A stretch of 64,000 nt of DNA from Immundisolibacter cernigliae. GTDB taxonomy: Bacteria > Pseudomonadota > Gammaproteobacteria > Immundisolibacterales > Immundisolibacteraceae. The stretch covers positions 2,480,001 through 2,544,000 of the forward strand of contig NZ_CP014671.1 in assembly GCF_001697225.1 (NCBI RefSeq), in the 5' to 3' direction. The position numbers and the translations under genes are program-made. Positions 55,542 to 64,000 of this stretch are shown here, one piece after another (position 1 is the first letter of the stretch; every line of letters starts with the position of its first letter). The notes under the pieces are model-generated. The model was not told the DNA's origin. It was given only the letters and a program-made list of their open reading frames with translations, and made no database searches.

Positions 55542-56720
55542 ATGAGCGAAATGACGCACGAGGAAATGGTTGCCCGCGCCCGGCACATCGGCGAGCAGGC
55601 GGACCTTGAGATCGCCGAAGCCGAACTCAAGGGCGGCTTCTCCCTGAAACTGCGCGAAGTGGTGCACACGGCGCAGATCCACAAGCTGCTGCGTCCCAAG
55701 CGCTATGGCGGTTTCGGCATGGGCGCGCGCACCTTCTCGGAGGTGGTGCGCGTTGTGGCGCAGCGCAATGCGTCCGCAGCCTGGCTGGTCTATTTCACCG
55801 CGCTGCACGAACAGTGGGTGGCCTACCTGGACCCCAAGGGCCGGCAGGAAATCTACGACAGCGACGGCTTCACGGCCGACATCTTCTTTCCCATCGGCAA
55901 AGTGGATTACGTCGAAGGCGGCGTGAAGCTGTCCGGCCAGTGGAACTGGGGCAGCGGCGTGAAGTGGGACGACTGGATCGGCCTGGGTGCCTTCGTCGAG
56001 GTGCCCGGCATGGCCGGCGGGCCGCAGCCGTGCCTGGTCACGGCCAACACGCGCGAGATCGAGATCGTCGGCGAATGGAACCCGTTTGGCCTGCGTGGCA
56101 CCGGCAGCCACACGGTGCGCGCCGACCAGGTGTTCGTGCCCTGGCACCGCGTGCTGCCGTTGGCGCACATCAAGGCCACTGGCCGGCCAATCGGCGGCGA
56201 CTGGGACGACACCACGCCGATTTACCGCATCCCGTTCATGCCGATGTTCTGCGTGGGCTTCGGTGCCCTCGCGGTGGGCGTCACCCAGCGGGTGGTCGCT
56301 GAGGTCAAGCAGCGCGTGCGCGACCGCCAGCGGGTGCTGTACGGGGTCAAGGAGTGGGAGTCGCCGATCGCCCAGCGCAACGTGGCCGAGATGCTGGTCA
56401 AGGCCGACACCATCGAGGCGCTGCAGGAACGCTACGTGCAGCAGCTCGAGGCTTGGGATGCCGCCAACACGCCGGTGGTGTCTGAAGCCGAACGCAATCG
56501 ACCCAACGCCTGGCGTTCGCTGATGTGCAAGGAGGCCTCCGCGCTGGCCTTCCGCGGCATCGAGATGCTGGGCGGCGCCGCCACCACGCGCGGCGACGTG
56601 CTGGAGATTGCCGCCCGCGACCTGCTGATGCTGTCGATCCACGTCGGTCAGCTCTACGACGACAACATGCTGGCCTATGGCCGGGCCGAGTACGGCCTGG
56701 GCGGCCATCCGCTGCTGTAA
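55542..56720 (+). CDS. Flavin-dependent monooxygenase, acyl-CoA dehydrogenase fold
   Basis: Protein of 392 residues of the group D flavin monooxygenase family (HpaH/HsaA/DszC-like) with the acyl-CoA dehydrogenase fold. Motifs: KLLRPKRYGGFGMG, AQRNASAAWLV, SGQWNWGSGV and GEWNPFGLRGTGSHTV. The reduced flavin is expected from a separate reductase, which is not visible nearby. Two AGGAG stretches precede the ATG at 55542. The gene is inserted in reverse orientation between soeA-like and soeBC-like genes. Confidence 0.9.
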   Translation: MSEMTHEEMVARARHIGEQADLEIAEAELKGGFSLKLREVVHTAQIHKLLRPKRYGGFGMGARTFSEVVRVVAQRNASAAWLVYFTALHEQWVAYLDPKGRQEIYDSDGFTADIFFPIGKVDYVEGGVKLSGQWNWGSGVKWDDWIGLGAFVEVPGMAGGPQPCLVTANTREIEIVGEWNPFGLRGTGSHTVRADQVFVPWHRVLPLAHIKATGRPIGGDWDDTTPIYRIPFMPMFCVGFGALAVGVTQRVVAEVKQRVRDRQRVLYGVKEWESPIAQRNVAEMLVKADTIEALQERYVQQLEAWDAANTPVVSEAERNRPNAWRSLMCKEASALAFRGIEMLGGAATTRGDVLEIAARDLLMLSIHVGQLYDDNMLAYGRAEYGLGGHPLL

Positions 56721-56731
56721 GGTCATGCGCG

Positions 56732-56769
56732 TTCGCCGCCGGTCGGTCAGGATGCCGACCGGCGGCGAA
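56732..56769. terminator. Bidirectional hairpin between monooxygenase and soeA-like gene
   Basis: TTCGCCGCCGGTCGG (56732-56746), loop TCAGGATG, CCGACCGGCGGCGAA (56755-56769): a perfect 15-bp stem with an 8-base loop between convergent genes. The right arm encodes the last residues of the molybdoenzyme (the RRR before SAS) and the stop codon sits in the loop. No T-tract, so termination strength is uncertain. Confidence 0.7.
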
Positions 56770-59611
56770 ACATCCCGCCACGGGACAGGCGCTGGGGCGC
56801 CGCGTCCAGGCCGGGCGGGCGCGGCAGCGCTGCGAACTGCGGGGCACTGACTGCCTCCTGATCCGCTGCCGCCACCGGTTCGACGCGCACGCGAAGGTCG
56901 TACCAGGCGGCCTGCCCGGTCACCGGATCGCTGTTGCTGTGTCCGCCGCCGGGTAGCAGATCGGCGATCAGGTGGTTCAGCAGAAAGCCTTTTTTTGCCT
57001 CCGCCGCGCCGGGGTCCAGATTCCAGGCGCCGGCCCGCTTGCCGACCGCATTCCAGGTCCACACCGTGTCCGGGTTCACGCCGGCCATCAGGCGCACCTG
57101 GCACTTGATGCGCCCGTGATGGCTGGTCACCCACACCCAGCCGTCGTCGGCCACACCCAGTCGCGCCGCGGCTTGTGGGTGCAGGTACAGGCGGTTGCTG
57201 CCCAGAATCTGCCGCTGCCAGGCGTTTTGCGAATCCCAGGCGTGGTACATGATCATCGGCCGCTGGGTGATGGCGTGCAGCGGGAAGTCGGCGCCGTTCA
57301 GCGCGGCCTGTTCGAGCGGCGCGTACCAGATCGGTAGCGGGTCGAAGTAGGTTTCGACGCGCGTGCGCTGCTCGGGCGGCGGCGTCACCGGCCCGTGACC
57401 GCGGGCGGCGAGGCGGAATTTCTGCAGCACTTCGCTGTAAATCTGCAGGATGATCGGCTCGGCGCTGTCGATGAAGCCCATGCGCGCCGCGTAGTCCAGA
57501 TAATCCCGGTTGGCGTGCTTGAAGTAGCGCGCCTGCGCCGGCAGTTCCTCCTGCCAGAAGCAGCCGTTGTCGATGTAGCGCTGCAACTGGTCCGGGTTGA
57601 CGGCGCCGCTGCCGTGCTGGTTGCCGTCTGCGCCGCGCCAGCCGGCCAGCGTGCCAACGCCGGGCTTGCGCTCGTGATTGACGATGTAGTCCGCGTAGCC
57701 GCCCGGATAACGCGGGCTGCCGTCGTCCGTGACCATGCCCGGCAGCCCCAGCCGGGCGCCCAGGTCCAGCAGCACGCTCTGGAAGCAGCGCACGTCGCGG
57801 TCGGGCTGGATGATCGGCTGACGGATGGCGTCGGCGGGTCCGTCGGCGCTGGAAATCGGCCGGTCGAGCAGGGAAATGGCATCCCAGCGTTCCAGATAGG
57901 TGGTGTCGGGCAGCACCAGGTCGCTGTAGGCGACCATCTCGGAGGCGAACGCGTCCGAGTAGACGATGAACGGGATGCGGTACTCGCCGCTGGTCGGGTC
58001 CCTGTCGGTCAGCATGTCCAGGGTGCCGGCGCTGTTCATGCTGGAATTCCAGGCCATGTTCGACATGAACAGGAACAGCGTGTCGATCGGATACGGATCA
58101 CCCTTCCACGCGTTGTGGATCACCGTGTGCATGGCGCCATGGGCGGCCAGCGGCGCTTCCCAGGAGTAAGCCTTGTCGATGCGCATGGGCAGGCCATCGG
58201 CGTCCAGCAGCAGGTCTTCCGGGCCGGTCACGAAGCCGAGCGGTAGGCCCGGCATGGGCGCGCCAGGACGCACCTGCGCCGGTTTGCCGGTCGGCTTTTG
58301 GGGGGGCGGCGCCGGCCGCGGGAAGGGCAGCTTGTAGCGAAAGCTGCCCGGCGTGTCGATGGCGCCCAGCAGCATTTGCAGCATGTGCAGAGCCCGGCAG
58401 GTGTGAAAGCCGTTGCTGTGCGCCGCGATGCCGCGCATGGCGTGGAACGACACCGGGCGGCCGATCATCTGCTCGTGCCGACGTCCGGCCCAGTCGGTCC
58501 ATGGCTGCTCGATGACCACCGGCTGCTCGAAGGCCGCCTGCGCGATTTCGGCCGCCAGCCCGCGGATGGTGGCGGCGGACAGGCCCACCTGATCGGCCAC
58601 CGCCTCGGGCGCATAGGCCGGCTCCAGATAACGACGGGCCAGCAGCTCGAAGGCCGGCACGGCACCGCGCCCGTCCGCCAGCGTGCGCCGGCCGGCCAGC
58701 ACCGGCTGCGTGTCCGCCTCCAGCGCGCTGACCAGGGCACCCCGCGCGCCGTCGTACAACAGCCGGTTGCCGTCGCCGTCGCGGGCAAACAGTCCGTCGT
58801 CAGCGGCGCCCGGATCGTCGATCACCAGCCACGGCGCGTTCGTGTAGCGGGCCAGATAGTCGAAATCGACCTTTTCGCTGCGCAGCAGCTCGTGCACCAG
58901 CGCCAGGATCAGCAGCCCGTCGGTGCCCGGACGGATGGCCAGCCATTCGTCGGCGATGGCCGAGTAGCCGGTCTGCACCGGGTTCACCGATACGAACTTG
59001 GCGCCGCGCGCCTTGAGCTTGGCCAGGCCGATCTTCAGCGGGTTGCTGTCGTGGTCCTCGGCCACGCCGAACATCACCAGATAGCGGGTGTGTTCCCAGT
59101 CGATCTCGCCGAATTCCCAGAAACTGCCACCGATGCTGTACAGCCCGCCAGCGGCCATGTTCACCGAACAGAACCCGCCGTGGGCGGCGTAGTTGGGGGT
59201 GCCGAACTGCTGCGCCCACCAGCCGGTCAGCGCCTGGCTCTGATCGCGGCCGGTGAAGAAGGCCAGCTTGCGCGGGTCGGTGTTGCGGATTCCGGTCAGG
59301 CGTTCGGCCAGCAGGCCTAGCGCCTCGTCCCATTCGATTTCGCGGAATTCACCCGCGCCGCGCTCACCGGTGCGCAGCAGCGGCTTGCGCAGCCGGGCCG
59401 GTGATTCCTGCTTCATGATGCCGGCGCTGCCCTTGCCGCAGATCACGCCGCCGTTGACCGGATGCTGCGGATTGCCGTCGATGTAGCGGATGCGGCCATC
59501 CAGCAGGTGCACGCGCACGCCGCAGCGGCAGGCGCACATGTAGCAGGTGGTGGTCTTGATCTGGTCGGCGACGACGGGGGAGGTGTCGATCGCGGGGTCT
59601 GAAGCAGGCAT
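56747..59611 (-). CDS. SoeA/DmsA-like molybdopterin oxidoreductase
   Basis: Catalytic subunit of a complex iron-sulfur molybdoenzyme, 954 residues. The N-terminal [4Fe-4S] motif is TTCYMCACRCGVRVHL with VICGKGSAG; a Cys in HGGFCSVNMAAG is a candidate molybdenum ligand. No Tat signal is seen, so it is cytoplasmic, like SoeA, the sulfite dehydrogenase subunit of Allochromatium. The ATG at 59611 was chosen; an ATG at 59665 would add 18 residues. soeBC-like genes follow only after an inverted gene. Sulfite oxidation is the best guess, not proven. Confidence 0.88.
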   Translation of the reverse strand: MPASDPAIDTSPVVADQIKTTTCYMCACRCGVRVHLLDGRIRYIDGNPQHPVNGGVICGKGSAGIMKQESPARLRKPLLRTGERGAGEFREIEWDEALGLLAERLTGIRNTDPRKLAFFTGRDQSQALTGWWAQQFGTPNYAAHGGFCSVNMAAGGLYSIGGSFWEFGEIDWEHTRYLVMFGVAEDHDSNPLKIGLAKLKARGAKFVSVNPVQTGYSAIADEWLAIRPGTDGLLILALVHELLRSEKVDFDYLARYTNAPWLVIDDPGAADDGLFARDGDGNRLLYDGARGALVSALEADTQPVLAGRRTLADGRGAVPAFELLARRYLEPAYAPEAVADQVGLSAATIRGLAAEIAQAAFEQPVVIEQPWTDWAGRRHEQMIGRPVSFHAMRGIAAHSNGFHTCRALHMLQMLLGAIDTPGSFRYKLPFPRPAPPPQKPTGKPAQVRPGAPMPGLPLGFVTGPEDLLLDADGLPMRIDKAYSWEAPLAAHGAMHTVIHNAWKGDPYPIDTLFLFMSNMAWNSSMNSAGTLDMLTDRDPTSGEYRIPFIVYSDAFASEMVAYSDLVLPDTTYLERWDAISLLDRPISSADGPADAIRQPIIQPDRDVRCFQSVLLDLGARLGLPGMVTDDGSPRYPGGYADYIVNHERKPGVGTLAGWRGADGNQHGSGAVNPDQLQRYIDNGCFWQEELPAQARYFKHANRDYLDYAARMGFIDSAEPIILQIYSEVLQKFRLAARGHGPVTPPPEQRTRVETYFDPLPIWYAPLEQAALNGADFPLHAITQRPMIMYHAWDSQNAWQRQILGSNRLYLHPQAAARLGVADDGWVWVTSHHGRIKCQVRLMAGVNPDTVWTWNAVGKRAGAWNLDPGAAEAKKGFLLNHLIADLLPGGGHSNSDPVTGQAAWYDLRVRVEPVAAADQEAVSAPQFAALPRPPGLDAAPQRLSRGGMFRRRSAS

Positions 59612-59899
59612 GGGGGCGGTCCGGCTGGCCGGCGAGCCGGCAATGGACCGGCAAAAACTAACCATATAGCCGTTTAATCTAACCCAATCGGGGCCACCGT
59701 CGCGCCGCGCCGGCAGTGCCAGCCACCGTTGCAAAGCCGGTCGTCGACGTCTTGAGCGGTAACAAGTCACAGTTTTCCGCGGCGACATGGCGAATCATGG
59801 AGCCTCGTCGTTGACCGCCTGGTCAGTTCGCGCCCCACCGCCTCGATGGGCTGCGAGTAGCCTGCAGTCCCTGCCAGTTCCCACTATCGGTACCCCGCC

Positions 59900-60493
59900 A
59901 TGGGCAGCGCCATCGCCATTCTGGCCGCCGAACACGCCGCCATCCAGCGGGCTGTGGGCGTGCTCGGCCGGTTGTGCGAACAGGCTGCCGCCGGCGGTGC
60001 CGACGAACACGCCGACAGCGCCGGGCAGGTGCTGGAGTTCCTGCGCGAGTTCGCGGAACGCTGCCACAACGCCAAGGAAGAGGAGCTGCTGTTCCCGGCC
60101 ATGGTCCACCGCGGAATTCCGTCCAACGGCGGGCTGTTGTCGGCACAACTGGCCGGACGCCGGCAGGGCCGCCAGCTGATGGATGCCATGACCCTGGCTC
60201 AGGCCGCATGGGCGACCGGCAAGGCTGGCGCGGGTGGCCGCTTCAGTGCCGCCGCCACGGCCTATCATGCGCTGCTCGAGCAGCATGTCGCCGCGGAACA
60301 GGACGTGGTGTTCGCTGTTGCCGACCAGGTGCTGGATGACGTGGCGCAGGACGCGCTGACTCACGCTTTCGGCCGGTTCGAACTGCACGTGTTGGGCACC
60401 GGCCGGCGCTCGGCGCTGTACCGGCAACTGGACAGGCTGCTGCTGCGCTATCCGTCGGCGGCAATCGCTACCGGATATGCCAGCGGAGCCTGA
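59900..60493 (+). CDS. Hemerythrin-domain protein
   Basis: Helical protein of 197 residues with a hemerythrin-like di-iron site: His12 in AAEHAAI, His56 and Glu60 in CHNAKEEELLFP, then His123, His129 and Glu133 in YHALLEQHVAAEQDVV. Such proteins bind oxygen, sense it or store iron. It is divergent from the molybdoenzyme gene; a link through oxygen or nitric oxide response is possible but unproven. Confidence 0.88.
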   Translation: MGSAIAILAAEHAAIQRAVGVLGRLCEQAAAGGADEHADSAGQVLEFLREFAERCHNAKEEELLFPAMVHRGIPSNGGLLSAQLAGRRQGRQLMDAMTLAQAAWATGKAGAGGRFSAAATAYHALLEQHVAAEQDVVFAVADQVLDDVAQDALTHAFGRFELHVLGTGRRSALYRQLDRLLLRYPSAAIATGYASGA

Positions 60494-60514
60494 TCGGCCC
60501 GCGCCCTATCCGGG

Positions 60515-61126
60515 TCATCTCCCGAGCGGTACGGCGGCCCAGGCCGGGCGTGTGGCGCAGCGGGCGTACCAGTCGGCCAAGGCGTCGAACCCGCCCAGCG
60601 CGAATCCGGCTACCTGCAGATACTCCGCACTGGTGAAGATGGCGATGTCGGCCAGCGTCGGATGTTGCCCGCACACGAACGGTGCCGCCTTCAGCTCCAG
60701 GTCGAGCTCCGGCAGGATCAGCCCCAGCAGGCGTTCGGCCTCGGCGCAGGCGGCTGAGTCCGGTGCATCCGGCCGGAAGCGTCGCTGGCGCATCAGCTGC
60801 GCGGCCAGGCGGCCCAGGCGCAGGGCCTGCCAGTCCAGCCACTGATCGACCTTGGCGCGCAAATCAATCTGCTTCGGGTACCAGACGCCGGCCGTGTCGT
60901 GGCGCGCCGCCAGATAGCGCAGGATGGCGTGCGCCTCGCCCAGGATGAAGCCGCCCTCGTCGATCATCGGCACCTTGCAGGCCGGGTTCAGTGCCTCGGG
61001 CAGGTAATCGTCGGCCTCGGCCTGCTTGACCTCGATGAAGCGATGCTCGACGCCAAGCTCCGCGCACAGGATGCGCACCTCGCGCGTGGGCGCCGACCAG
61101 GGGTGGCCGTACAGGTCGAGCGTCAC
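60515..61126 (-). CDS. Glutathione S-transferase family protein
   Basis: GST of 203 residues. The thioredoxin-like domain (about 1-75) has LYGHPWSAPTREVRILC near the active-site Ser, then KVPMIDEGGFILGEAHAIL, the cis-Pro glutathione site. The helical domain follows with GQHPTLADIAIFTSAEYL. The GTG at 61126 overlaps the aldo-keto reductase stop as GTGA; a GTG at 61132 would add two residues. Cotranscribed with the aldo-keto reductase. Substrate unknown. Confidence 0.9.
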   Translation of the reverse strand: MTLDLYGHPWSAPTREVRILCAELGVEHRFIEVKQAEADDYLPEALNPACKVPMIDEGGFILGEAHAILRYLAARHDTAGVWYPKQIDLRAKVDQWLDWQALRLGRLAAQLMRQRRFRPDAPDSAACAEAERLLGLILPELDLELKAAPFVCGQHPTLADIAIFTSAEYLQVAGFALGGFDALADWYARCATRPAWAAVPLGR

Positions 61127-62163
61127 GGGCACGGGTTCGGCTCCGCGCCGTGCACGGCCTCGATGGCCTCGGTCACCGCCTCGGGCAGTTCAAGCTCGAT
61201 GCTGGCCAGGTTGGTCCGCAGCTGCTCCGGCGTGGTCGCGCCGACGATGGCACTGGTCAGAAACGGCTGACGCAGCAGAAAGGCCAGCGCCATCTGCGCC
61301 GGGTCCAGGCCATGCGCCTCGGCAATCTGCGCGTACTGCTCCACCGCCGCCGCGCCGCGCGGCGTGCTGTAGCGCTGGAAGCGATCGAAGCGTGTCAGCC
61401 GACCCTGCGCCGGCCGGGCGCCGTGGCGGTATTTGCCGCTCAGCGCGCCCATGGCCAGCGGCGAGTAGGCCAGCAGGCCGACCTGCTCGCGCAGCGCGAT
61501 CTCGGCGTGGCCGATCTCGAACACGCGGTTGAGCAGGCTGTACGGGTTCTGGATCGACACCACGCGCGGCAGCCCGCGCTGCTCGGCAAGCGCCAGGTAG
61601 CGCATCAGGCCCCACGGCGTCTCGTTGCTGACGCCGACCTGGCGCACCTTGCCGGCGCGCACCAGATCGCCGAGCGACGCCAGCGTCTCCTCGATCGGCA
61701 CCTCGTCCGCCAGCGGCTGGTGCTGATAGCCCAGCCGGCCGAAGAAGTTGGTGCTGCGGTCCGGCCAGTGCACCTGGTAAAGATCGATGTAGTCGGTCTG
61801 CAGGCGCCGCAGGCTGGCCTCGACGGCCGCCTCGATGTTGCGCCGGTCCGGGTGGATGGCGAACGGCCGGGCGTAGGCCAGTTCGGTCGATCGACCGGCC
61901 ACCTTGGTGGCGACGATCAGCTTGTCCCGACCGCCCCGCGCCTTGAGCCACGAGCCGATATAGGCCTCCGTGCGGCCCTGGGTTTCCCGCCGCGGCGGCA
62001 CCGGATACATCTCGGCCGCATCGATGAAGTTCACGCCTTGCGCGGTGGCGTAGTCGATCTGCGCGTGGGCTTCGGCCTCGGTGTTCTGCTCGCCGAAGGT
62101 CATGGTGCCCAGGCACAGGCGACTGACCTGCAAGCCGGTACGACCGAGCGGTGAATACTGCAT
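61123..62163 (-). CDS. Aldo/keto reductase (Tas/YajO-like)
   Basis: NADPH-dependent TIM-barrel oxidoreductase of 346 residues. The catalytic tetrad is visible: Asp and Tyr in FIDAAEMYPVPP, Lys in IVATKVAG and His in YQVHWPDR. The start QYSPLGRTGLQVSRLCLGT and the length match E. coli Tas. The ATG at 62163 is preferred over the upstream frame, which overlaps the promoter region of the divergent metY. It is translationally coupled to the GST gene. Confidence 0.92.
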   Translation of the reverse strand: MQYSPLGRTGLQVSRLCLGTMTFGEQNTEAEAHAQIDYATAQGVNFIDAAEMYPVPPRRETQGRTEAYIGSWLKARGGRDKLIVATKVAGRSTELAYARPFAIHPDRRNIEAAVEASLRRLQTDYIDLYQVHWPDRSTNFFGRLGYQHQPLADEVPIEETLASLGDLVRAGKVRQVGVSNETPWGLMRYLALAEQRGLPRVVSIQNPYSLLNRVFEIGHAEIALREQVGLLAYSPLAMGALSGKYRHGARPAQGRLTRFDRFQRYSTPRGAAAVEQYAQIAEAHGLDPAQMALAFLLRQPFLTSAIVGATTPEQLRTNLASIELELPEAVTEAIEAVHGAEPNPCP

Positions 62164-62175
62164 GGCGAAGTTCCA

Positions 62176-62203
62176 TTGGGGGCGAAAAGGCCGATGGTAT
62201 AGT
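62176..62203 (+). promoter_or_regulatory. Candidate promoter of metY
   Basis: TTGGGG (62176-62181), a 16-base spacer and TATAGT (62198-62203) preceded by TGG, which gives an extended -10 form. It is about 60 bases before the metY ATG. The leader is too short and unlike any SAM riboswitch. Confidence 0.5.
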
Positions 62204-62262
62204 CCGGCGCCCCCGTGGCCGGCAAGCCCGGCCGGCCCGCAACATGCCCTGGAGTCGCCTCG

Positions 62263-63540
62263 ATGGAGCTCGAAACCCTCGCCATCCACGCCGGCTACAA
62301 GCCCGACCCGACCACCAAGTCAGTCGCGGTGCCGATCTACCAGACCGTTGCCTACGCCTTCGACAGTGCCCAGCACGGCGCCGACCTGTTCGACCTGAAA
62401 GTCGCGGGCAACATCTACACCCGCATCATGAACCCGACCAACGACGTGCTCGAACAGCGCGTGGCGGCGCTCGAGGGCGGCATCGCGGCGCTGGCGCTGG
62501 CCTCCGGGTCGGCGGCCATCACCTACACGGTGATGAACCTGGCGCGGGCCGGCGACAACATCATTTCCACCAAGAAGCTCTACGGCGGCACCTACAACCT
62601 GTTCGCCCACACGCTGCCGCAGTTCGGCATCCAGACGCGCTTCGTCGATCACGACGACCTGAACGCGCTGCGCGCCGCCATCGACGACAAGACCAAAATG
62701 GTCTTCTGCGAGACCATCGGCAACCCGGGCGGCCACGTGCCGGATCTGGCCGGCATGTCGGCCATCGCCCACGCCGCCGGCGTGCCGCTGGTGGTGGACA
62801 GCACGGTCGCCACGCCGGCCCTGTGCCGGCCGATCGAGCACGGCGCCGACGTGGTCATCCACTCCCTGACCAAGTACATGGGCGGCCACGGCACCAGCAT
62901 GGGCGGCGTCATCGTCGATTCGGGCAAGTTCCCGTGGGCCGAGCACGCGGGCCGCTTCCCGCAGTTCAGCACGCCGGACCCGTCCTATCACGGCACGGTG
63001 ATGACCGACGCCTTCGGGCCGGCGGCCTTCATCGCCCGCGCGCGGGTGGTGCCGCTGCGCAACATGGGCGCGGCGATGGCGCCGATGAACGCGTTCCTGA
63101 TCATGCAGGGCATCGAGACGCTGTCGCTGCGCATGGAGCGGCATTGCGAGAACACGCAGAAAGTGGCCGAATACCTGAAGGATCACCCGCAGGTGAGCTG
63201 GGTTTCCTACGCCGGGTTGCCGGAGCATCCCGACCACGCACAGGCGAACAAATATCTCGGCGGGCGCGCGTCCGGCATCCTGTCGTTTGGCGTCAAGGGC
63301 GGCTTCGATGCCGGTGTGAAGTTCCTGGACGCGCTGCAGCTGGTCACGCGCCTGGTCAACATCGGCGACGCCAAGTCGCTGGCCACGCACCCGGCCTCCA
63401 CCACCCACCGCCAGCTGAACCCCGACGAACTGGCCGCCGCCGGCGTGGCGCCGGACATGGTGCGCCTGTCGATCGGCATCGAGAACGTGGCCGACATCCT
63501 GGCCGACATCGAGCAGGCGCTGGCGGCAAGCGCCGCCTGA
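62263..63540 (+). CDS. metY: O-acetylhomoserine sulfhydrylase
   Basis: PLP enzyme of 425 residues of the Cys/Met metabolism family that makes homocysteine from O-acetylhomoserine and sulfide. Motifs: ETLAIHAGYKPDPTTKSVAV, YTRIMNPTND, ALASGSAAIT, CETIGNPGG and the PLP-lysine HSLTKYMGGHG. Family length and the start MELETLAIHAG support the ATG at 62263. Together with metF and ahcY it belongs to the methionine cycle genes of the window. Confidence 0.94.
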   Translation: MELETLAIHAGYKPDPTTKSVAVPIYQTVAYAFDSAQHGADLFDLKVAGNIYTRIMNPTNDVLEQRVAALEGGIAALALASGSAAITYTVMNLARAGDNIISTKKLYGGTYNLFAHTLPQFGIQTRFVDHDDLNALRAAIDDKTKMVFCETIGNPGGHVPDLAGMSAIAHAAGVPLVVDSTVATPALCRPIEHGADVVIHSLTKYMGGHGTSMGGVIVDSGKFPWAEHAGRFPQFSTPDPSYHGTVMTDAFGPAAFIARARVVPLRNMGAAMAPMNAFLIMQGIETLSLRMERHCENTQKVAEYLKDHPQVSWVSYAGLPEHPDHAQANKYLGGRASGILSFGVKGGFDAGVKFLDALQLVTRLVNIGDAKSLATHPASTTHRQLNPDELAAAGVAPDMVRLSIGIENVADILADIEQALAASAA

Positions 63541-63610
63541 GGCTGGGCGCCGAAGGCCCGGAGCAACGGCGTACCATCCCCGCCCAGGCGCGTTTCCCGA
63601 CGGAGCTCTC

Positions 63611-64000
63611 ATGGCCATCGACGTACACACCCACATCGTTCCGGCCGAGTTTCCGGCCTATGCCGGGCGTGCCGGCGCGCAGCGTTGGCCGCAGATGCAC
63701 GCCTGCGATCACCCCGGCCACAAGACCGTGGTGATCGGCGACAAGCCGTTTCGGACCGTCAGCGACCACAGCTGGGACGTCGCTCGCCGGCTGGACGAAA
63801 TGCTGGCCGAGGACGTGCAGATGCAGGTGCTCTCGCCCATGCCGGAGCTGCTGTCGTACTGGTTCGATGCCGACGATGCTCTGACCATGGCGCGGCATGT
63901 GAACGGGACCATTGCAGCGATGGTGGCGACCGACCCGGCGCACTTCGCCGGTCTTGGCATGGTGCCGCTGCAGGACCCGGAACTGGCCGCCAAACAGATG
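63611..64000 (+). CDS. Amidohydrolase-2 family protein (3' end outside window)
   Basis: The first 130 codons of an ACMSD-like amidohydrolase: the metal-binding DVHTHIVP is at the start and VLSPMPELLSYWF follows. The frame stays open to the right edge. An ATG at 63611 has CGGAG 6 bases upstream. Members of this family act as decarboxylases or hydrolases of aromatic-degradation intermediates, which would fit the neighbourhood, but the active-site residues beyond the first His pair are cut off. Confidence 0.85.
   Translation, partial: MAIDVHTHIVPAEFPAYAGRAGAQRWPQMHACDHPGHKTVVIGDKPFRTVSDHSWDVARRLDEMLAEDVQMQVLSPMPELLSYWFDADDALTMARHVNGTIAAMVATDPAHFAGLGMVPLQDPELAAKQM

Overview
The window is a GC-rich (roughly two thirds G+C by eye), densely coding chromosomal segment that looks gammaproteobacterial. 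It carries PBP1b, an aceE-aceF-lpdA pyruvate dehydrogenase operon, bfd-bfr, an ahcY-metF pair under an S-adenosylhomocysteine riboswitch, an aat-bpt N-end-rule pair, LpxL/MsbA-like genes and REP-type intergenic palindromes. Two Rieske ring-hydroxylating oxygenase systems, a CYP153-like P450 with its ferredoxin, a Baeyer-Villiger-type monooxygenase and a flavin hydroxylase suggest an aerobic hydrocarbon or aromatic degrader. The exact taxon is not determined; the content would fit lineages such as Immundisolibacter or other hydrocarbon-degrading Gammaproteobacteria, but this is inference only. No tRNA, rRNA, CRISPR array, phage or intact insertion sequence was seen.

Layout. 1-3.3 kb: end of mrcB, a lipoprotein, an ECF sigma factor and a zinc-finger anti-sigma-like protein. 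3.3-5.9 kb (minus): a bufferin (copper-binding RiPP) operon bufA-bufB-bufC-doxX. 6.2-10.3 kb: a proteostasis island with cbpA-cbpM-htrA on the minus strand facing three hsp20 genes, with sigma-32-like promoters in the divergent gap. 10.3-16.1 kb (minus): aceE-aceF-lpdA. 16.3-18.9 kb: pyrC, a CDP-alcohol phosphatidyltransferase, and bfd-bfr with a Fur-box-like site. 18.9-20.4 kb (minus): Rieske oxygenase plus a small unknown partner. 20.8-25.8 kb: GAF-GGDEF-EAL protein, methyltransferase, GtrB/DPM-like glycosyltransferase, PhzF-like protein. 25.8-30.4 kb (minus): TMTC-like GT-C/TPR protein, metF, ahcY and its riboswitch. 30.6-33.2 kb: FemAB/DUF482-like protein, aat, bpt. 33.4-36.6 kb: Baeyer-Villiger-like monooxygenase, SDR, DUF1566 protein. 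36.7-40.9 kb (minus): ArnT-like glycosyltransferase, MsbA-like ABC exporter and LpxL-like acyltransferase. 41.0-42.9 kb: [2Fe-2S] ferredoxin, a truncated duplicate of the P450 N-terminus, and the P450. 43.2-44.8 kb: a small basic protein, an RRM protein and an SDR. 45.0-46.8 kb (minus): BenAB/AntAB-like dioxygenase. 46.8-51.9 kb: argB, then gcvT-gcvH-gcvPA and an MFS transporter. 52.5-53.5 kb: DapA-family lyase. 53.6-59.6 kb: SoeABC/DmsABC-like molybdoenzyme whose A and BC genes are separated by an oppositely oriented flavin monooxygenase. 59.9-64 kb: hemerythrin, GST and aldo-keto reductase, metY, and the start of an amidohydrolase.

How the parts fit. Housekeeping operons (PDH, glycine cleavage, SAH recycling, arginine, pyrimidine) alternate with accessory oxidation modules and stress modules (bufferin metal buffering, small heat-shock proteins, bacterioferritin). 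The points most worth following up are the bufferin operon, the duplicated P450 N-terminal fragment, the divergent heat-shock promoters, the split soe-like locus, a 62-bp repeat found at two distant intergenic sites, and several enzymes with replaced signature residues (BVMO His to Leu, LpxL-like acidic residue to Gly, PhzF Glu to Asp).
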